From: Burkholderia catarinensis
GTDB taxonomy: Bacteria; Pseudomonadota; Gammaproteobacteria; Burkholderiales; Burkholderiaceae
Direction of reading: 5' to 3'
Assembly (NCBI RefSeq): GCF_001883705.2
Contig: NZ_MDEQ02000026.1
Span: 1 to 64,000 of the forward strand
DNA: 64,000 nt
Shown here: piece after piece, positions 25,957 through 34,687 of the stretch
Position numbering within the stretch: position 1 is the stretch's first letter
How the letters are laid out: every line of letters begins with the position of its first letter
Notes under the pieces: model-generated
Databases searched by the model: none
What the model saw: only the letters and a program-made list of their open reading frames with translations
What the model was told of the DNA's origin: nothing
Program-made: the position numbers and the translations under genes

Positions 25957-26850
25957 ATGCCTACCGTCCGCCCCGTCTCGCCGTCGATCGACCTGCGCAT
26001 TTTGCTGCGCGGCATCGGGCAGGTCGTGCTGCAGGCGAATGCGCTCACCGGCGCGCTGCTGCTCGCCGCGCTGGCGCTGACCGACCTGCGGCTCGCGTGC
26101 GCCGCGCTGGTCGGCTCGGCCGCCGCCAGCATGGCCGCCGTGCTGACGGGCGCCGAGCGCCGCGACGTCGAACAGGGGCTGCACGGCTTCAACGGCGCGC
26201 TCGCCGCATTGCTCGCCGTGCTGTTCGCGCCCCATCCAAGCGCCGCGCTCGCACTGGTGCCGCTGGCCGCAATCGGCGCGGCGCTCGTGCAGCGCGCGAT
26301 GCGGGTGCCGCTCGCCCGCTGGCGCCAGTGCCCGTATTCAAGCCCGTGCCTCGCCGTCACCGCGCTGTGGTTGCCGTTTGTCGCACCGCAACATGTGGGT
26401 GGCACGACGGCCGGCCCGGTGCCGACACTCGCTTCCGCAGCCGACGCGTTGCTGTCGGGCGTCGCCCAGACCACCTTCGCTCACGGCGCGTGGGCCGGCG
26501 CGCTGATCGTCGCCGGCATCGCCGTCGCGTCGCGCCGGGCGGCCGCGTTCGCGCTCGGCGGCGCGATCGTGTCGACCGTGCTGCTGGTTGCGCTCGGCGC
26601 GAGCGGTCCGTCGTTCGCCGACGGCCTGCTCGGCTTCAACGGCGCGCTCGCCGCGCTCGCGTTGATGCCGCGCGGCCCGCGCGCGGCGCTTGCGGCCGCC
26701 GCACTCGCCGCGCTGATCCAGTGGCTCGCGACGTGCGCGGACCTCCCCGCGTTCACGGCCCCGTTCGCGCTCGCGTCGTGGGTCACGGTGGCCATCGCGC
26801 GCCGCTTCACCCTCGGAGAACCCGATGTCGTCATTCGCACACCGTCCTGA
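25957..26850 (+). CDS. Urea transporter (UT family)
   Basis: A 297-residue inner-membrane channel of the urea transporter family (PF03253). The two homologous halves are marked by the repeated motif GFNGALAALLAV near 77-88 and GFNGALAALALM near 226-237. LPAFTAPFALASW near the end matches the UT signature LPxxTxPF. It passes urea down its gradient. The start is the ATG with no strong ribosome site; the longer open frame upstream is not membrane-like. Its 3' end overlaps the aldolase start by 26 bp. Confidence 0.88.
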   Translation: MPTVRPVSPSIDLRILLRGIGQVVLQANALTGALLLAALALTDLRLACAALVGSAAASMAAVLTGAERRDVEQGLHGFNGALAALLAVLFAPHPSAALALVPLAAIGAALVQRAMRVPLARWRQCPYSSPCLAVTALWLPFVAPQHVGGTTAGPVPTLASAADALLSGVAQTTFAHGAWAGALIVAGIAVASRRAAAFALGGAIVSTVLLVALGASGPSFADGLLGFNGALAALALMPRGPRAALAAAALAALIQWLATCADLPAFTAPFALASWVTVAIARRFTLGEPDVVIRTPS

Positions 26851-27601
26851 TGCCGTGAAGCCCGGCGGCCCGACCTCGGATGCCGAACGCCAATTGCGCG
26901 TCGACCTCGCCGCCGCGTACCGGCTCGTCGCGCTGAACGGCTGGGACGACCTGATCTACACGCACCTGTCCGCGACCGTGCCCGGCGAACCCGGCCACTT
27001 CCTGATCAATCCGTTCGGCCTCACGTTCGACGAGGTTCGCGCGTCGAACCTCGTGAAGATCGACCTGGCCGGCAACCGGATCGGCGACGGCGAGCACGCG
27101 GTCAACGTGACGGGCTTCGCGCTGCATGCGGCCGTGCACGCCGCGCGCGCCGACGCCGTCTGCGTGATGCACCTGCACAATACGGCCGGCATCGCCGTGT
27201 CGATCCAGCGCGACGGGCTGCTGCCCGCGTCGCAGCATGCGTTGCGCTTTCATGGCGACCTCGCGTACCACGACTACGAGGCGCTCGCGTTCTCGCCGGC
27301 CGAAGGCGCACGGCTGACCGCGAACCTCGGCGCGAAACCCGCGATGCTGCTGCGCAATCACGGCACGCTGACGGTTGGCCGCACCGTCGCCGAAGCCTAT
27401 GTGCTGATGGATACGCTGATCAAGGCGTGCGACATCCAGGTGCGCGCGCAGGCTGGCGGCGGGCCGCTCGTGCTGCCCGATCCGGCCGTCGCCGACCGCA
27501 CGGCCGAACAACTGCGCGACGGCGGCGCGATCGAGGGCGAACTGGAATGGCCGGCGCTGCTGCGCCGCCTCGACCGGATCGATCCGTCGTATCGCGATTG
27601 A
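26825..27601 (+). CDS. Class II aldolase/adducin family protein
   Basis: A 258-residue protein of the class II aldolase fold (FucA/AraD/adducin). The zinc-binding histidines are visible in VMHLHNTAGIAV near 114-125 and LLRNHGTLTVG near 175-185, and an N-terminal DLIYTHLSATVPG is conserved in the SgaE-like subgroup. A decarboxylase or aldolase reaction on a small hydroxy acid or sugar phosphate is likely. GGAGAA precedes the ATG, which lies inside the end of the urea transporter gene, so the two are translationally coupled. Confidence 0.88.
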   Translation: MSSFAHRPDAVKPGGPTSDAERQLRVDLAAAYRLVALNGWDDLIYTHLSATVPGEPGHFLINPFGLTFDEVRASNLVKIDLAGNRIGDGEHAVNVTGFALHAAVHAARADAVCVMHLHNTAGIAVSIQRDGLLPASQHALRFHGDLAYHDYEALAFSPAEGARLTANLGAKPAMLLRNHGTLTVGRTVAEAYVLMDTLIKACDIQVRAQAGGGPLVLPDPAVADRTAEQLRDGGAIEGELEWPALLRRLDRIDPSYRD

Positions 27602-27656
27602 CGCCGCCGCCGGCCCCCAGGCGAATCGTTCACCCCAACCATCGGAGCATTCAGTC

Positions 27657-27845
27657 ATGCCGACTTTCAATATCCAGCTGTTCGAAGGCCGCACCGTCGA
27701 CCAGAAGCGCGAATTCGTCGAAGCAATCACGCGCGTCACGTGCGAGACGCTTGGCTGCGAGCCGGGCTCGGTCGACATCATCATCACCGACGTGAAGAAG
27801 GAGAACTGGGCGACGGCCGGGAAGCTGTGGAGCGAGCCGCGCTGA
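27657..27845 (+). CDS. 4-oxalocrotonate tautomerase family protein
   Basis: A 62-residue tautomerase-superfamily subunit. After Met removal the N-terminus is Pro1 (PTFNIQLFEGRTVDQKREF), the catalytic base of the family, and ITRVTCETLGCEPGSVDIII is typical. It catalyses enol-keto isomerisation as an oligomer. It lies 55 bp after the aldolase gene on the same strand and probably shares its transcript. Confidence 0.9.
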   Translation: MPTFNIQLFEGRTVDQKREFVEAITRVTCETLGCEPGSVDIIITDVKKENWATAGKLWSEPR

Positions 27846-27938
27846 TACCGGGCAATTCGGCATCGGCGGAACTCCCCGGGCAACCCCCGTTCGAACCTCG
27901 GTGACACCCGAACGAACGCGCTGCGCGCAGGAGACCGC

Positions 27939-28160
27939 ATGATCGAAGACCAACGTATCGCCACGACGCTGAACACCATGATCCTGTCGATGGGCGCGCA
28001 CCTGGATGAGTCGCTTCGGCAGGTCAAGGAGACTTGCCCTCCGGATGAATTCGTCGCCTATCGCGAATTCGTGTCGCAGTTGCTGACCACGATGCTGGTC
28101 GACTTCATGAACCCGCTCTACGCACGGCATCCCGACCTGAAGCCGTCGGACCTGGCTTGA
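27939..28160 (+). CDS. Conserved small protein of unknown function
   Basis: A 73-residue, mostly helical soluble protein. It begins IEDQRIATTLNTMILSMGAH and ends with NPLYARHPDLKPSDLA. GCAGGAG precedes the ATG by 7 nt. No known motif is seen. It sits between the tautomerase and the glutamate dehydrogenase genes, and a strong hairpin follows its stop codon by 4 nt. Confidence 0.7.
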   Translation: MIEDQRIATTLNTMILSMGAHLDESLRQVKETCPPDEFVAYREFVSQLLTTMLVDFMNPLYARHPDLKPSDLA

Positions 28161-28164
28161 CCCG

Positions 28165-28197
28165 CGCATGCAACGCCAGGCACCGGCGTTGCATGCG
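28165..28197 (+). terminator. Perfect 13-bp hairpin between the small gene and the glutamate dehydrogenase
   Basis: CGCATGCAACGCC (28165-28177) and GGCGTTGCATGCG (28185-28197) pair perfectly around a 7-nt loop. There is no T-tract, so it could act as a weak terminator, a 3'-end stabiliser or a leader structure for the dehydrogenase gene, whose start lies 109 nt downstream. Confidence 0.55.
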
Positions 28198-28305
28198 GCC
28201 TCCTCCGCTGCTCCCGTTGTGCGCCCGCACATCGCGCCGTCACGCATTCGGCGCATAATGCCGAACACACCCGCAGCAGCCAATGGCCCCGACGAGGAGA
28301 CCGCC

Positions 28306-31300
28306 ATGGAAGCGAAGAACGAGGAAGTCGTCGCACACCTGCTCTCCGATGTCGTCGAATTCGCGCGCGGGCGCCTGCCCGAAGCCACGTTCCGGATCGT
28401 CGAACCGTTCCTGCATCATTACTACGATTTCGTCGACGCCGACGACCTCCAAAACCGCGGCATCGCCGATCTCTACGGCGCCGCGATGGCGCACTGGCAG
28501 ACCGCGCAGAAATTCGTCCCCGGCAGCGAGCGGCTGCGCGTGTACAACCCGATCCTCGAACAGCACGGCTGGCACTCCGACCACACGGTCATCGAGATCG
28601 TCAACGACGACATGCCGTTCCTCGTCGACTCCGTGACAATGGCCGTCAACCGCCTCGGGCTGGCGCTGCATTCGGCGCTGCACCCCGTGTTCCGCCTCTG
28701 GCGCGGCGGCAACGGCGGCATCGAGCGCGTCGACGCGGGTGGCGCGACGCCCGGCGACGGCCAGTCGCAACTCGCGTCGTTCATCCATTTCGAAGTCGAC
28801 CGCTGCGGCGACGCCGCGCTGCTCGACACGCTGCGCGAAGACATCGCGCACGTGCTCGGCGACGTACGCGCATCGGTCGAGGACTGGCCGAAGATCGTCG
28901 ACATCGCCCGCGCGACGATCAAGGAAATGAAGGCGCGCGAATCGACCGCGGAAGACATCGAGGCGCGCGCGTTCCTCGAATGGATGGCCGCCGATCACTT
29001 CACGTTCCTCGGCCAGCGCGACTACGCGCTCGTGTCGGACGGCGCGGGCTTCGGCCTGCGCGGCATCGAGGGTTCGGGCCTCGGCATCCTGCGCGAATCG
29101 CTGCGCACGTCGGGCTCGCCCGACGTGACGCCGTTGCCGCAGGCCGCGGCCGACATCATCACCGGCTCCTGGCCGATCTTCCTGACCAAGGCGAATTCGC
29201 GCGCGACCGTGCACCGGCCCGGCTATCTCGACTATGTCGGCGTGAAACTCGTCGGCGCCGACGGCACGATCACCGGCGAGCGCCGCTTCATCGGGCTCTA
29301 CACGTCGACCGCATACAGGGTGTCGAGCGCCGAGATCCCGATCGTGCGCCGCAAGTGCGCGAACATCGTGCAGCGCGCGGGCTTCCTGCCGAAGGGGCAT
29401 CTCGGCAAGTCGCTCGTGACGGTGCTCGAAACCTATCCGCGCGACGAGCTGTTCCAGGCCGACGAAGACCAGCTCTACGACATCGCGCTCGGCATCCTGC
29501 GGCTGCAGGAACACCAGCGCACGCGCCTGTTCGTGCGCCGCGACCGGTTCGACCGCTTCGTGTCGTGCCTCGCGTTCGTGCCGCGCGACAAGTACAACAC
29601 CGACCTGCGCCGGCGCATCGCGAAGCTGCTCGTCGACGCGTACAACGGCGTGAACGTCGAATTCACGCCGCTGCTGTCGGAATCGGCGATCGCGCGCATT
29701 CATTTCGTCGTGCACGCGGAACCGGGCACGATGCCCGACGTCGACACGCGCGAGCTCGAAACGCGGCTCGTGCAAGTCGCGCGCCGCTGGCAGGACGATC
29801 TCGCCGACGCGCTGCTCGACGCATTCGGCGAAGAGCAAGGCAACCGCCTGCTGCAGCGCTATGCGGACTCGTTCCCGGCCGGCTATCGCGACGACTATCC
29901 GGCGCGCACGGCCGTGCGCGACATCGAGCTGATCGAGCGCGTGAAGGATTCGGGCCAGCTCGCGATGAACCTGTACCGGCCGATCGAGGCCGAAGCGCGT
30001 GCGTTCCGCTTCAAGGTCTATCGCGCGGGCGACCCGATCGCGCTGTCGCGCAGCCTGCCGATGCTCGAGCACCTCGGCGTGCGCGTCGATGAGGAGCGGC
30101 CGTACCGGATCCAGACGCAGGACGCCGCGCACGCATGGGTGCACGACTTCGGCCTGGAACTCGCCGACGATGCCGAGTTCGACATCGAGCGCGTGAAAGG
30201 CCTGTTCGAGGATGCATTCGACCGGATCTGGAGCGGCCGGATCGAGAACGACGACTTCAACCGCCTCGTGCTGCGCGCACAGCTGAGCGCACACGAAGTC
30301 ACGATCCTGCGCGCGTACGCGAAATACCTGCGACAGGTCGGCTCAACGTTCAGCGATGCGTACATCGAACGCGCGCTGACCGGCAATCCGGCGATCGCGC
30401 GGCAGCTCGTCGAGCTGTTCCTGCTGCGCTTCGACCCGCGCACCGGCGAGACGCGCGACGTGCAGGCCGAACGGCTGCTGAAGGCGATCGAGGCCGCGCT
30501 CGACCAGGTGCCGAACCTCGACGAGGACCGTATCCTGCGCCAGTTCCTCGGCGTGATCAACGCGACCGAGCGCACGAACTACTTCCTCGCCGACGCGAAC
30601 GGCGAATCGAAGCCGTACCTGTCGTTCAAGTTCAATCCGGCGAAGGTACCGGGCCTGCCCGAACCGAAGCCGATGTTCGAGATCTGGGTGTATTCGCCGC
30701 GCGTCGAGGGCGTGCACCTGCGCGGCGGGCGGGTCGCGCGCGGCGGCCTGCGCTGGTCGGATCGCCGCGAGGATTTCCGCACCGAGGTGCTCGGGCTGAT
30801 GAAGGCGCAGATGGTAAAGAACGTCGTGATCGTGCCGGTCGGCTCGAAAGGCGGCTTCGTCGTGAAGAACCCGCCGCCGCCGAGCGATCGCGAAGCGTGG
30901 ATGCGCGAAGGCATCGCGTGCTACCAGACGTTCCTGCGCGGCCTGCTCGACCTGACCGACAACCTGGCCGGCGACGCGATCGTGCCGCCGCCCGACGTGG
31001 TGCGCCACGACCCCGACGATCCGTATCTGGTCGTCGCCGCCGACAAGGGCACGGCCACCTTCTCCGACTACGCGAACGCGATCTCGCGCGAATACGGCTT
31101 CTGGCTCGACGACGCGTTCGCGTCCGGAGGCTCGGTCGGCTACGACCACAAGAAAATGGCGATCACCGCGCGCGGCGCGTGGGAATCGGTGAAGCGGCAC
31201 TTCCGCGAGATGGGCGTCGATACGCAGACGACCGACTTCACGGTGGTCGGCGTCGGCGACATGTCGGGCGACGTGTTCGGCAACGGGATGCTGCTGTCGC

Positions 31301-33147
31301 CGCATATCCGGCTCGTCGCCGCGTTCGATCACCGGCACGTGTTCCTCGACCCGAACCCCGATCCCGCGACGAGCTTCGCGGAGCGCGAGCGCATGTTCGC
31401 GCTCGAACGCTCGAGCTGGGCCGACTACGATCCGGCCGCGATCTCGGCGGGCGGCGGCGTCTACCCGCGCACCGCGAAGACGATCCCGCTGTCGCCGGCC
31501 GTGCAGGCCGCGCTCGGCATCGACGCGCAAGCGCTGCCGCCGACCGAGCTGATCCGCGCGATCCTGCAGGCGCCGGTCGACCTGCTGTACAACGGCGGCA
31601 TCGGCACCTACGTGAAGGCCGCGCGCGAAACCCACCTGCAGGTCGGCGACCGCGCGAACGACGCGGTGCGCGTGAACGGCGCGGACCTGCGCTGCAAGGT
31701 GGTCGGCGAAGGCGGCAACCTCGGCTGCACGCAGTTCGGCCGGATCGAGTTCGCGCAGCGCGGCGGCCGCATGAACACCGATGCGATCGACAACTCGGCC
31801 GGCGTCGATTGTTCGGATCACGAAGTCAACATCAAGATCCTGCTCGGGCTCGTCGTGTCCGACGGCGAGATGACCGAGAAGCAGCGCAACGCGTTGCTCG
31901 CGGAGATGACCGACGAAGTCGGGCTGCTCGTGCTGCGTGACAACTACTACCAGACGCAGGCGCTGTCGATCGCCGGTCGCTATGCGGTCGAGCTGCTCGA
32001 CGCCGAGGCGCGCCTGATGCGCTGGCTCGAACGCGCGGGCCGCCTGAACCGCGTGATCGAATTCCTGCCGACCGACGACGAAGTCGCCGAGCGGCAGGCC
32101 GCGAAGCTCGGCCTCACGTCGCCGGAGCGCGCGGTGCTGCTCGCGTACAGCAAGATGTGGCTCTACGACGCGCTGCTCGAATCCGACGTGCCCGAGGATC
32201 CGCTGGTTGCCGCGATGCTCGTCGACTACTTCCCGAAACCGCTGCAGCAGCGCTTCAGCGAACCGATGCGCCGCCATCCGCTGCGCCGCGAGATTCTCGC
32301 GACGCACCTGACCAACGCGCTCGTGAACCGCGTCGGCAGCGCGTTCGTGCACCGGTTGATGGAAGAAACCGACGCGAAGCCGGGCGACATCGTGCGCGCG
32401 TGCATCATGGCGCGCGACGTGTTCGACCTCGATGCGGTATGGCGCGACATCGACGCGCTCGACAACCGCGTCGCCGACGACGTGCAGGCGCGCATGTTCG
32501 TCGACGTCGCACGGCTGCTGGAGCGCGCGGCGCTGTGGTTCCTGCGGCACCTGCAATCGGGCGCGGTGGCCGACGGCGGCGTCGCCGAGCTGATCGCGCG
32601 CTGCCGCGACGCGGCGCAGCGGCTCGCGCCGCAACTGCCGTCGCTGCTGCCGGCCGACGATCTCGAGGCGCTGTCCGAACGGCAGCGCGTGCTGGTCGAA
32701 GCCGGTGTCGACAGCGCGCTCGCGGTGCGTGTCGCGAGCGGCGACATCTCGGCCGCGCTGCTCGACATCGCCGAAGTGGCCGCGACCTGCGACCGCAGCC
32801 TCGAACTCGTCGCGGGCGTCTATTTCTCGCTCGGCACGCTGCTCAATTACGGGTGGATCGGCGAACGCGCGGCGACGCTGCCGACGCCGACGCACTGGGA
32901 CATGCTGGCGCGCGCAGCGGCGCTCGCGGAAGTCGCGCGGCTGAAGCGCACGCTCGCGACGAGCGCGCTCGCGGAATCGCCGGATTCGACCACGCCGGAA
33001 ACGATCGTCGGCGCATGGCGCGAGCGCCGCGAAACCGCGCTGGCCCGCTACGACCACCTGCTGACGGACCTGCGCGCGTCGGGCGGCGCGAGCCTCGCGG
33101 TGCTGCTCGTGATCGTGCGGGAAATGGCCGTGCTCGAACGCGCGTGA
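28306..33147 (+). CDS. NAD-specific glutamate dehydrogenase, large (GDH-180) type
   Basis: A 1613-residue enzyme, the usual length of the large NAD-GDH class. It deaminates glutamate to 2-oxoglutarate and ammonia for catabolism. An N-terminal regulatory half of about 700 residues with ACT-like segments is followed by the catalytic core: glycine-rich substrate motif VARGGLRWSDRREDFRTEV near 810, PVGSKGGFV near 845, and GVGDMSGDVFGNGM near 985. ATG 28306 has GAGGAG 6 nt upstream; the frame stays open further upstream but would run through the hairpin. It stands alone and is convergent with the methyltransferase gene 22 bp away. Confidence 0.96.
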   Translation: MEAKNEEVVAHLLSDVVEFARGRLPEATFRIVEPFLHHYYDFVDADDLQNRGIADLYGAAMAHWQTAQKFVPGSERLRVYNPILEQHGWHSDHTVIEIVNDDMPFLVDSVTMAVNRLGLALHSALHPVFRLWRGGNGGIERVDAGGATPGDGQSQLASFIHFEVDRCGDAALLDTLREDIAHVLGDVRASVEDWPKIVDIARATIKEMKARESTAEDIEARAFLEWMAADHFTFLGQRDYALVSDGAGFGLRGIEGSGLGILRESLRTSGSPDVTPLPQAAADIITGSWPIFLTKANSRATVHRPGYLDYVGVKLVGADGTITGERRFIGLYTSTAYRVSSAEIPIVRRKCANIVQRAGFLPKGHLGKSLVTVLETYPRDELFQADEDQLYDIALGILRLQEHQRTRLFVRRDRFDRFVSCLAFVPRDKYNTDLRRRIAKLLVDAYNGVNVEFTPLLSESAIARIHFVVHAEPGTMPDVDTRELETRLVQVARRWQDDLADALLDAFGEEQGNRLLQRYADSFPAGYRDDYPARTAVRDIELIERVKDSGQLAMNLYRPIEAEARAFRFKVYRAGDPIALSRSLPMLEHLGVRVDEERPYRIQTQDAAHAWVHDFGLELADDAEFDIERVKGLFEDAFDRIWSGRIENDDFNRLVLRAQLSAHEVTILRAYAKYLRQVGSTFSDAYIERALTGNPAIARQLVELFLLRFDPRTGETRDVQAERLLKAIEAALDQVPNLDEDRILRQFLGVINATERTNYFLADANGESKPYLSFKFNPAKVPGLPEPKPMFEIWVYSPRVEGVHLRGGRVARGGLRWSDRREDFRTEVLGLMKAQMVKNVVIVPVGSKGGFVVKNPPPPSDREAWMREGIACYQTFLRGLLDLTDNLAGDAIVPPPDVVRHDPDDPYLVVAADKGTATFSDYANAISREYGFWLDDAFASGGSVGYDHKKMAITARGAWESVKRHFREMGVDTQTTDFTVVGVGDMSGDVFGNGMLLSPHIRLVAAFDHRHVFLDPNPDPATSFAERERMFALERSSWADYDPAAISAGGGVYPRTAKTIPLSPAVQAALGIDAQALPPTELIRAILQAPVDLLYNGGIGTYVKAARETHLQVGDRANDAVRVNGADLRCKVVGEGGNLGCTQFGRIEFAQRGGRMNTDAIDNSAGVDCSDHEVNIKILLGLVVSDGEMTEKQRNALLAEMTDEVGLLVLRDNYYQTQALSIAGRYAVELLDAEARLMRWLERAGRLNRVIEFLPTDDEVAERQAAKLGLTSPERAVLLAYSKMWLYDALLESDVPEDPLVAAMLVDYFPKPLQQRFSEPMRRHPLRREILATHLTNALVNRVGSAFVHRLMEETDAKPGDIVRACIMARDVFDLDAVWRDIDALDNRVADDVQARMFVDVARLLERAALWFLRHLQSGAVADGGVAELIARCRDAAQRLAPQLPSLLPADDLEALSERQRVLVEAGVDSALAVRVASGDISAALLDIAEVAATCDRSLELVAGVYFSLGTLLNYGWIGERAATLPTPTHWDMLARAAALAEVARLKRTLATSALAESPDSTTPETIVGAWRERRETALARYDHLLTDLRASGGASLAVLLVIVREMAVLERA

Positions 33148-33169
33148 TGCGCGTGATGCGCGGGACGGC

Positions 33170-34036
33170 TCAGACCGTCGCGACCAGCAGTTCCTCCGCG
33201 TTGTTCGGCGGCCGCAGGCCGTCCGTGCGATCGGCGAAATAGCGGCGCGTCAGCTCGGCGGCCGATACGTGCGCGGCGTTCGAGAAGCCGGCCTCCAGCG
33301 CGAGCACCCGGATCTGCGCCGGCATGAAGAAGCTGATGAACGGCGTGCCGCTCGCGCGCGCGCCCTTCGCAGCCATTTCCAGGCCCGGGCGCACGTCCGG
33401 ATCCGCGTTCTCCAGCGGCAGCAGGAACGTCATCGCAAGCGTCGAGCCCGGTGCGAGCGACGCGACTTCGCGCAACGCGGCCGCGTTCGCCTCGCGCGTC
33501 AGGTACATGCTGACGCCGGTGGACACCACGACCGCCGGCTTGCCGGCATCGAAGCCGGCGCCGACGAGCGCGTCGCGCCACGACTGCCTCGCCTCGAAAT
33601 CGAACGGCACGAAACGCAGCCAGTCGGGCACGCCGAAGCCGAGCTCGGCCAGGCGGCGCTGCTTCCAGGCCTGCGGCGCCGGCGGGTCGACTTCGAAGAC
33701 GGTCACGCGCGACGCCATGTCGGGCCTGCGCTGCACGAAGCTGTCGAGGCCCGCGCCGAGGATCACGTACTGGCTCACGCCGAGCGCGGCCTGCTCGGCC
33801 ACGAGTTCCTCGATGAAGCGCGCCCGCGCGACGATCGATGCGCGAAACGGCCGCGTGAACTGCGGATCCATGTCGCCGCGTTGCTGCCAGCCCGGCTCCG
33901 GCGCGAGCAACCGGAGGCCGACTTCGTCGGCAAGCACATGCGGCGGCGCGTCGAGTTCGACGTGCAGCGCGCGCCACAGCGCGACGCGTGCGGCCGTGCT
34001 GTCGGGGGCGTCTTCGCGGGTATCGGTATCGGTCAT
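33170..34036 (-). CDS. Class I SAM-dependent methyltransferase, leucine-carboxyl-methyltransferase family
   Basis: A 288-residue O-methyltransferase of the PF04072/TIGR00027 group, common near secondary-metabolite genes. It shows FTRPFRASIVARARFIEELV, the SAM-binding motif YVILGAGLDSFVQRRP near 90-105, an acidic FEVDPPAPQAWKQRRL and VVSTGVSMYL. It would methylate a carboxyl or hydroxyl group of an unknown small molecule. It starts 7 nt after the VOC stop codon and is the last gene of a three-gene operon headed by an RHH regulator. Confidence 0.88.
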   Translation of the reverse strand: MTDTDTREDAPDSTAARVALWRALHVELDAPPHVLADEVGLRLLAPEPGWQQRGDMDPQFTRPFRASIVARARFIEELVAEQAALGVSQYVILGAGLDSFVQRRPDMASRVTVFEVDPPAPQAWKQRRLAELGFGVPDWLRFVPFDFEARQSWRDALVGAGFDAGKPAVVVSTGVSMYLTREANAAALREVASLAPGSTLAMTFLLPLENADPDVRPGLEMAAKGARASGTPFISFFMPAQIRVLALEAGFSNAAHVSAAELTRRYFADRTDGLRPPNNAEELLVATV

Positions 34037-34043
34037 GGCGGCC

Positions 34044-34394
34044 TCAGGCGCCCTGCTTGCCCGGCGCCTGCAGGCGCCACACGCGGCCGTCCGGATCGCG
34101 CACGGTCATGTCGCGTGTGCCCCAGTGCGTGTCCTCGAACGGCGTGACGACATCGACGATCGGCTGCGGCTGCACCGCCTGCTCGTCGGCCACCTTGATC
34201 ACGACCTGCATGTCGGGCTTTTCGCCCGGCGGCACTTCGGCGATGAACAGGAACGGTCCGTCGCCGCTGCGCAACTGGCCCGAGTTGTGATCGGTTTCGA
34301 ATTCCAGCGTGAAACCCAGCGCCTGGAAGAACTTCGCCGACTTGCCCCAGTTGTGCGTGGTCAGGTACACGGCTTCGATTCGCTCGGATGACAT
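34044..34394 (-). CDS. VOC-superfamily protein (glyoxalase/bleomycin-resistance-like)
   Basis: A 116-residue single VOC unit. It begins IEAVYLTTHNWGKSAKFFQ, has GFTLEFETDHNSGQLRSGDG in the middle and ends MTVRDPDGRVWRLQAPG. Such proteins bind or isomerise small molecules, often giving resistance by sequestering a drug. The usual metal-binding His at the start of strand 1 is replaced by Tyr/Leu (AVYLTT), so a binding rather than catalytic role is plausible. The start codon lies 1 nt after the stop of the RHH gene, with GGAGGAG inside that gene's end as its ribosome site. Confidence 0.82.
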   Translation of the reverse strand: MSSERIEAVYLTTHNWGKSAKFFQALGFTLEFETDHNSGQLRSGDGPFLFIAEVPPGEKPDMQVVIKVADEQAVQPQPIVDVVTPFEDTHWGTRDMTVRDPDGRVWRLQAPGKQGA

Positions 34395-34395
34395 A

Positions 34396-34572
34396 TCACT
34401 CCTCCTTGGTGGACGGCCCCGCGCCCGGCGGCGGCGCGGCGAGATACGCACGCAAAGCCTCGGCCACCAGTGCGGACAGCGATTGCTCCGTTTCGATGGC
34501 GCGATGCTTGACCTGCCGGATCAGGCCGAGCGGCAGGTACACGTTGAATTGCTTCACTTCTTCGTCGGTCAT
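34396..34572 (-). CDS. Small ribbon-helix-helix DNA-binding protein
   Basis: A 58-residue protein. Its beta strand KQFNVYLPLGLIRQVK is at about 7-22, the helices RAIETEQSLSALVAEALRAY are at 25-43, and a flexible Pro/Gly tail follows. This is the Arc/CopG (RHH) fold, which binds DNA as a dimer through the strand. It heads the operon with the VOC and methyltransferase genes, and its own promoter carries regularly spaced half-sites, so autoregulation is likely. No ribosome site precedes ATG 34572 and the predicted transcription start falls on it, suggesting a leaderless mRNA. An orphan antitoxin is less likely, as no toxin gene is present. Confidence 0.85.
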   Translation of the reverse strand: MTDEEVKQFNVYLPLGLIRQVKHRAIETEQSLSALVAEALRAYLAAPPPGAGPSTKEE

Positions 34573-34577
34573 GGAGG

Positions 34578-34607
34578 CTAGTATGCTAGCAATCTAGCAA
34601 AAGTCAA
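34578..34607 (-). promoter_or_regulatory. RHH operon promoter with 8-bp-spaced CTAG ladder
   Basis: On the minus strand TTGACT (34607-34602), 16 bp, CATACT (34585-34580). CTAG occurs at 34594-34597, 34586-34589 and 34578-34581, exactly 8 bp apart and so nearly on one face of the helix, across the spacer and -10. Tandem 8-bp sites are the mode of RHH repressors such as MetJ. Confidence 0.65.
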
Positions 34608-34687
34608 CCGCACGCGCGGCCGGGATGAATCATTTGATCGGGGCGCGGCCCGCGTCCGGGCCGCCATCGACATATCGTGCGTTCGCG

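Noticed and set aside
34396..34572. Reading the RHH gene as the antitoxin of a toxin-antitoxin pair
   Set aside because: The next genes are a VOC protein and a methyltransferase; no toxin fold is present on either side.
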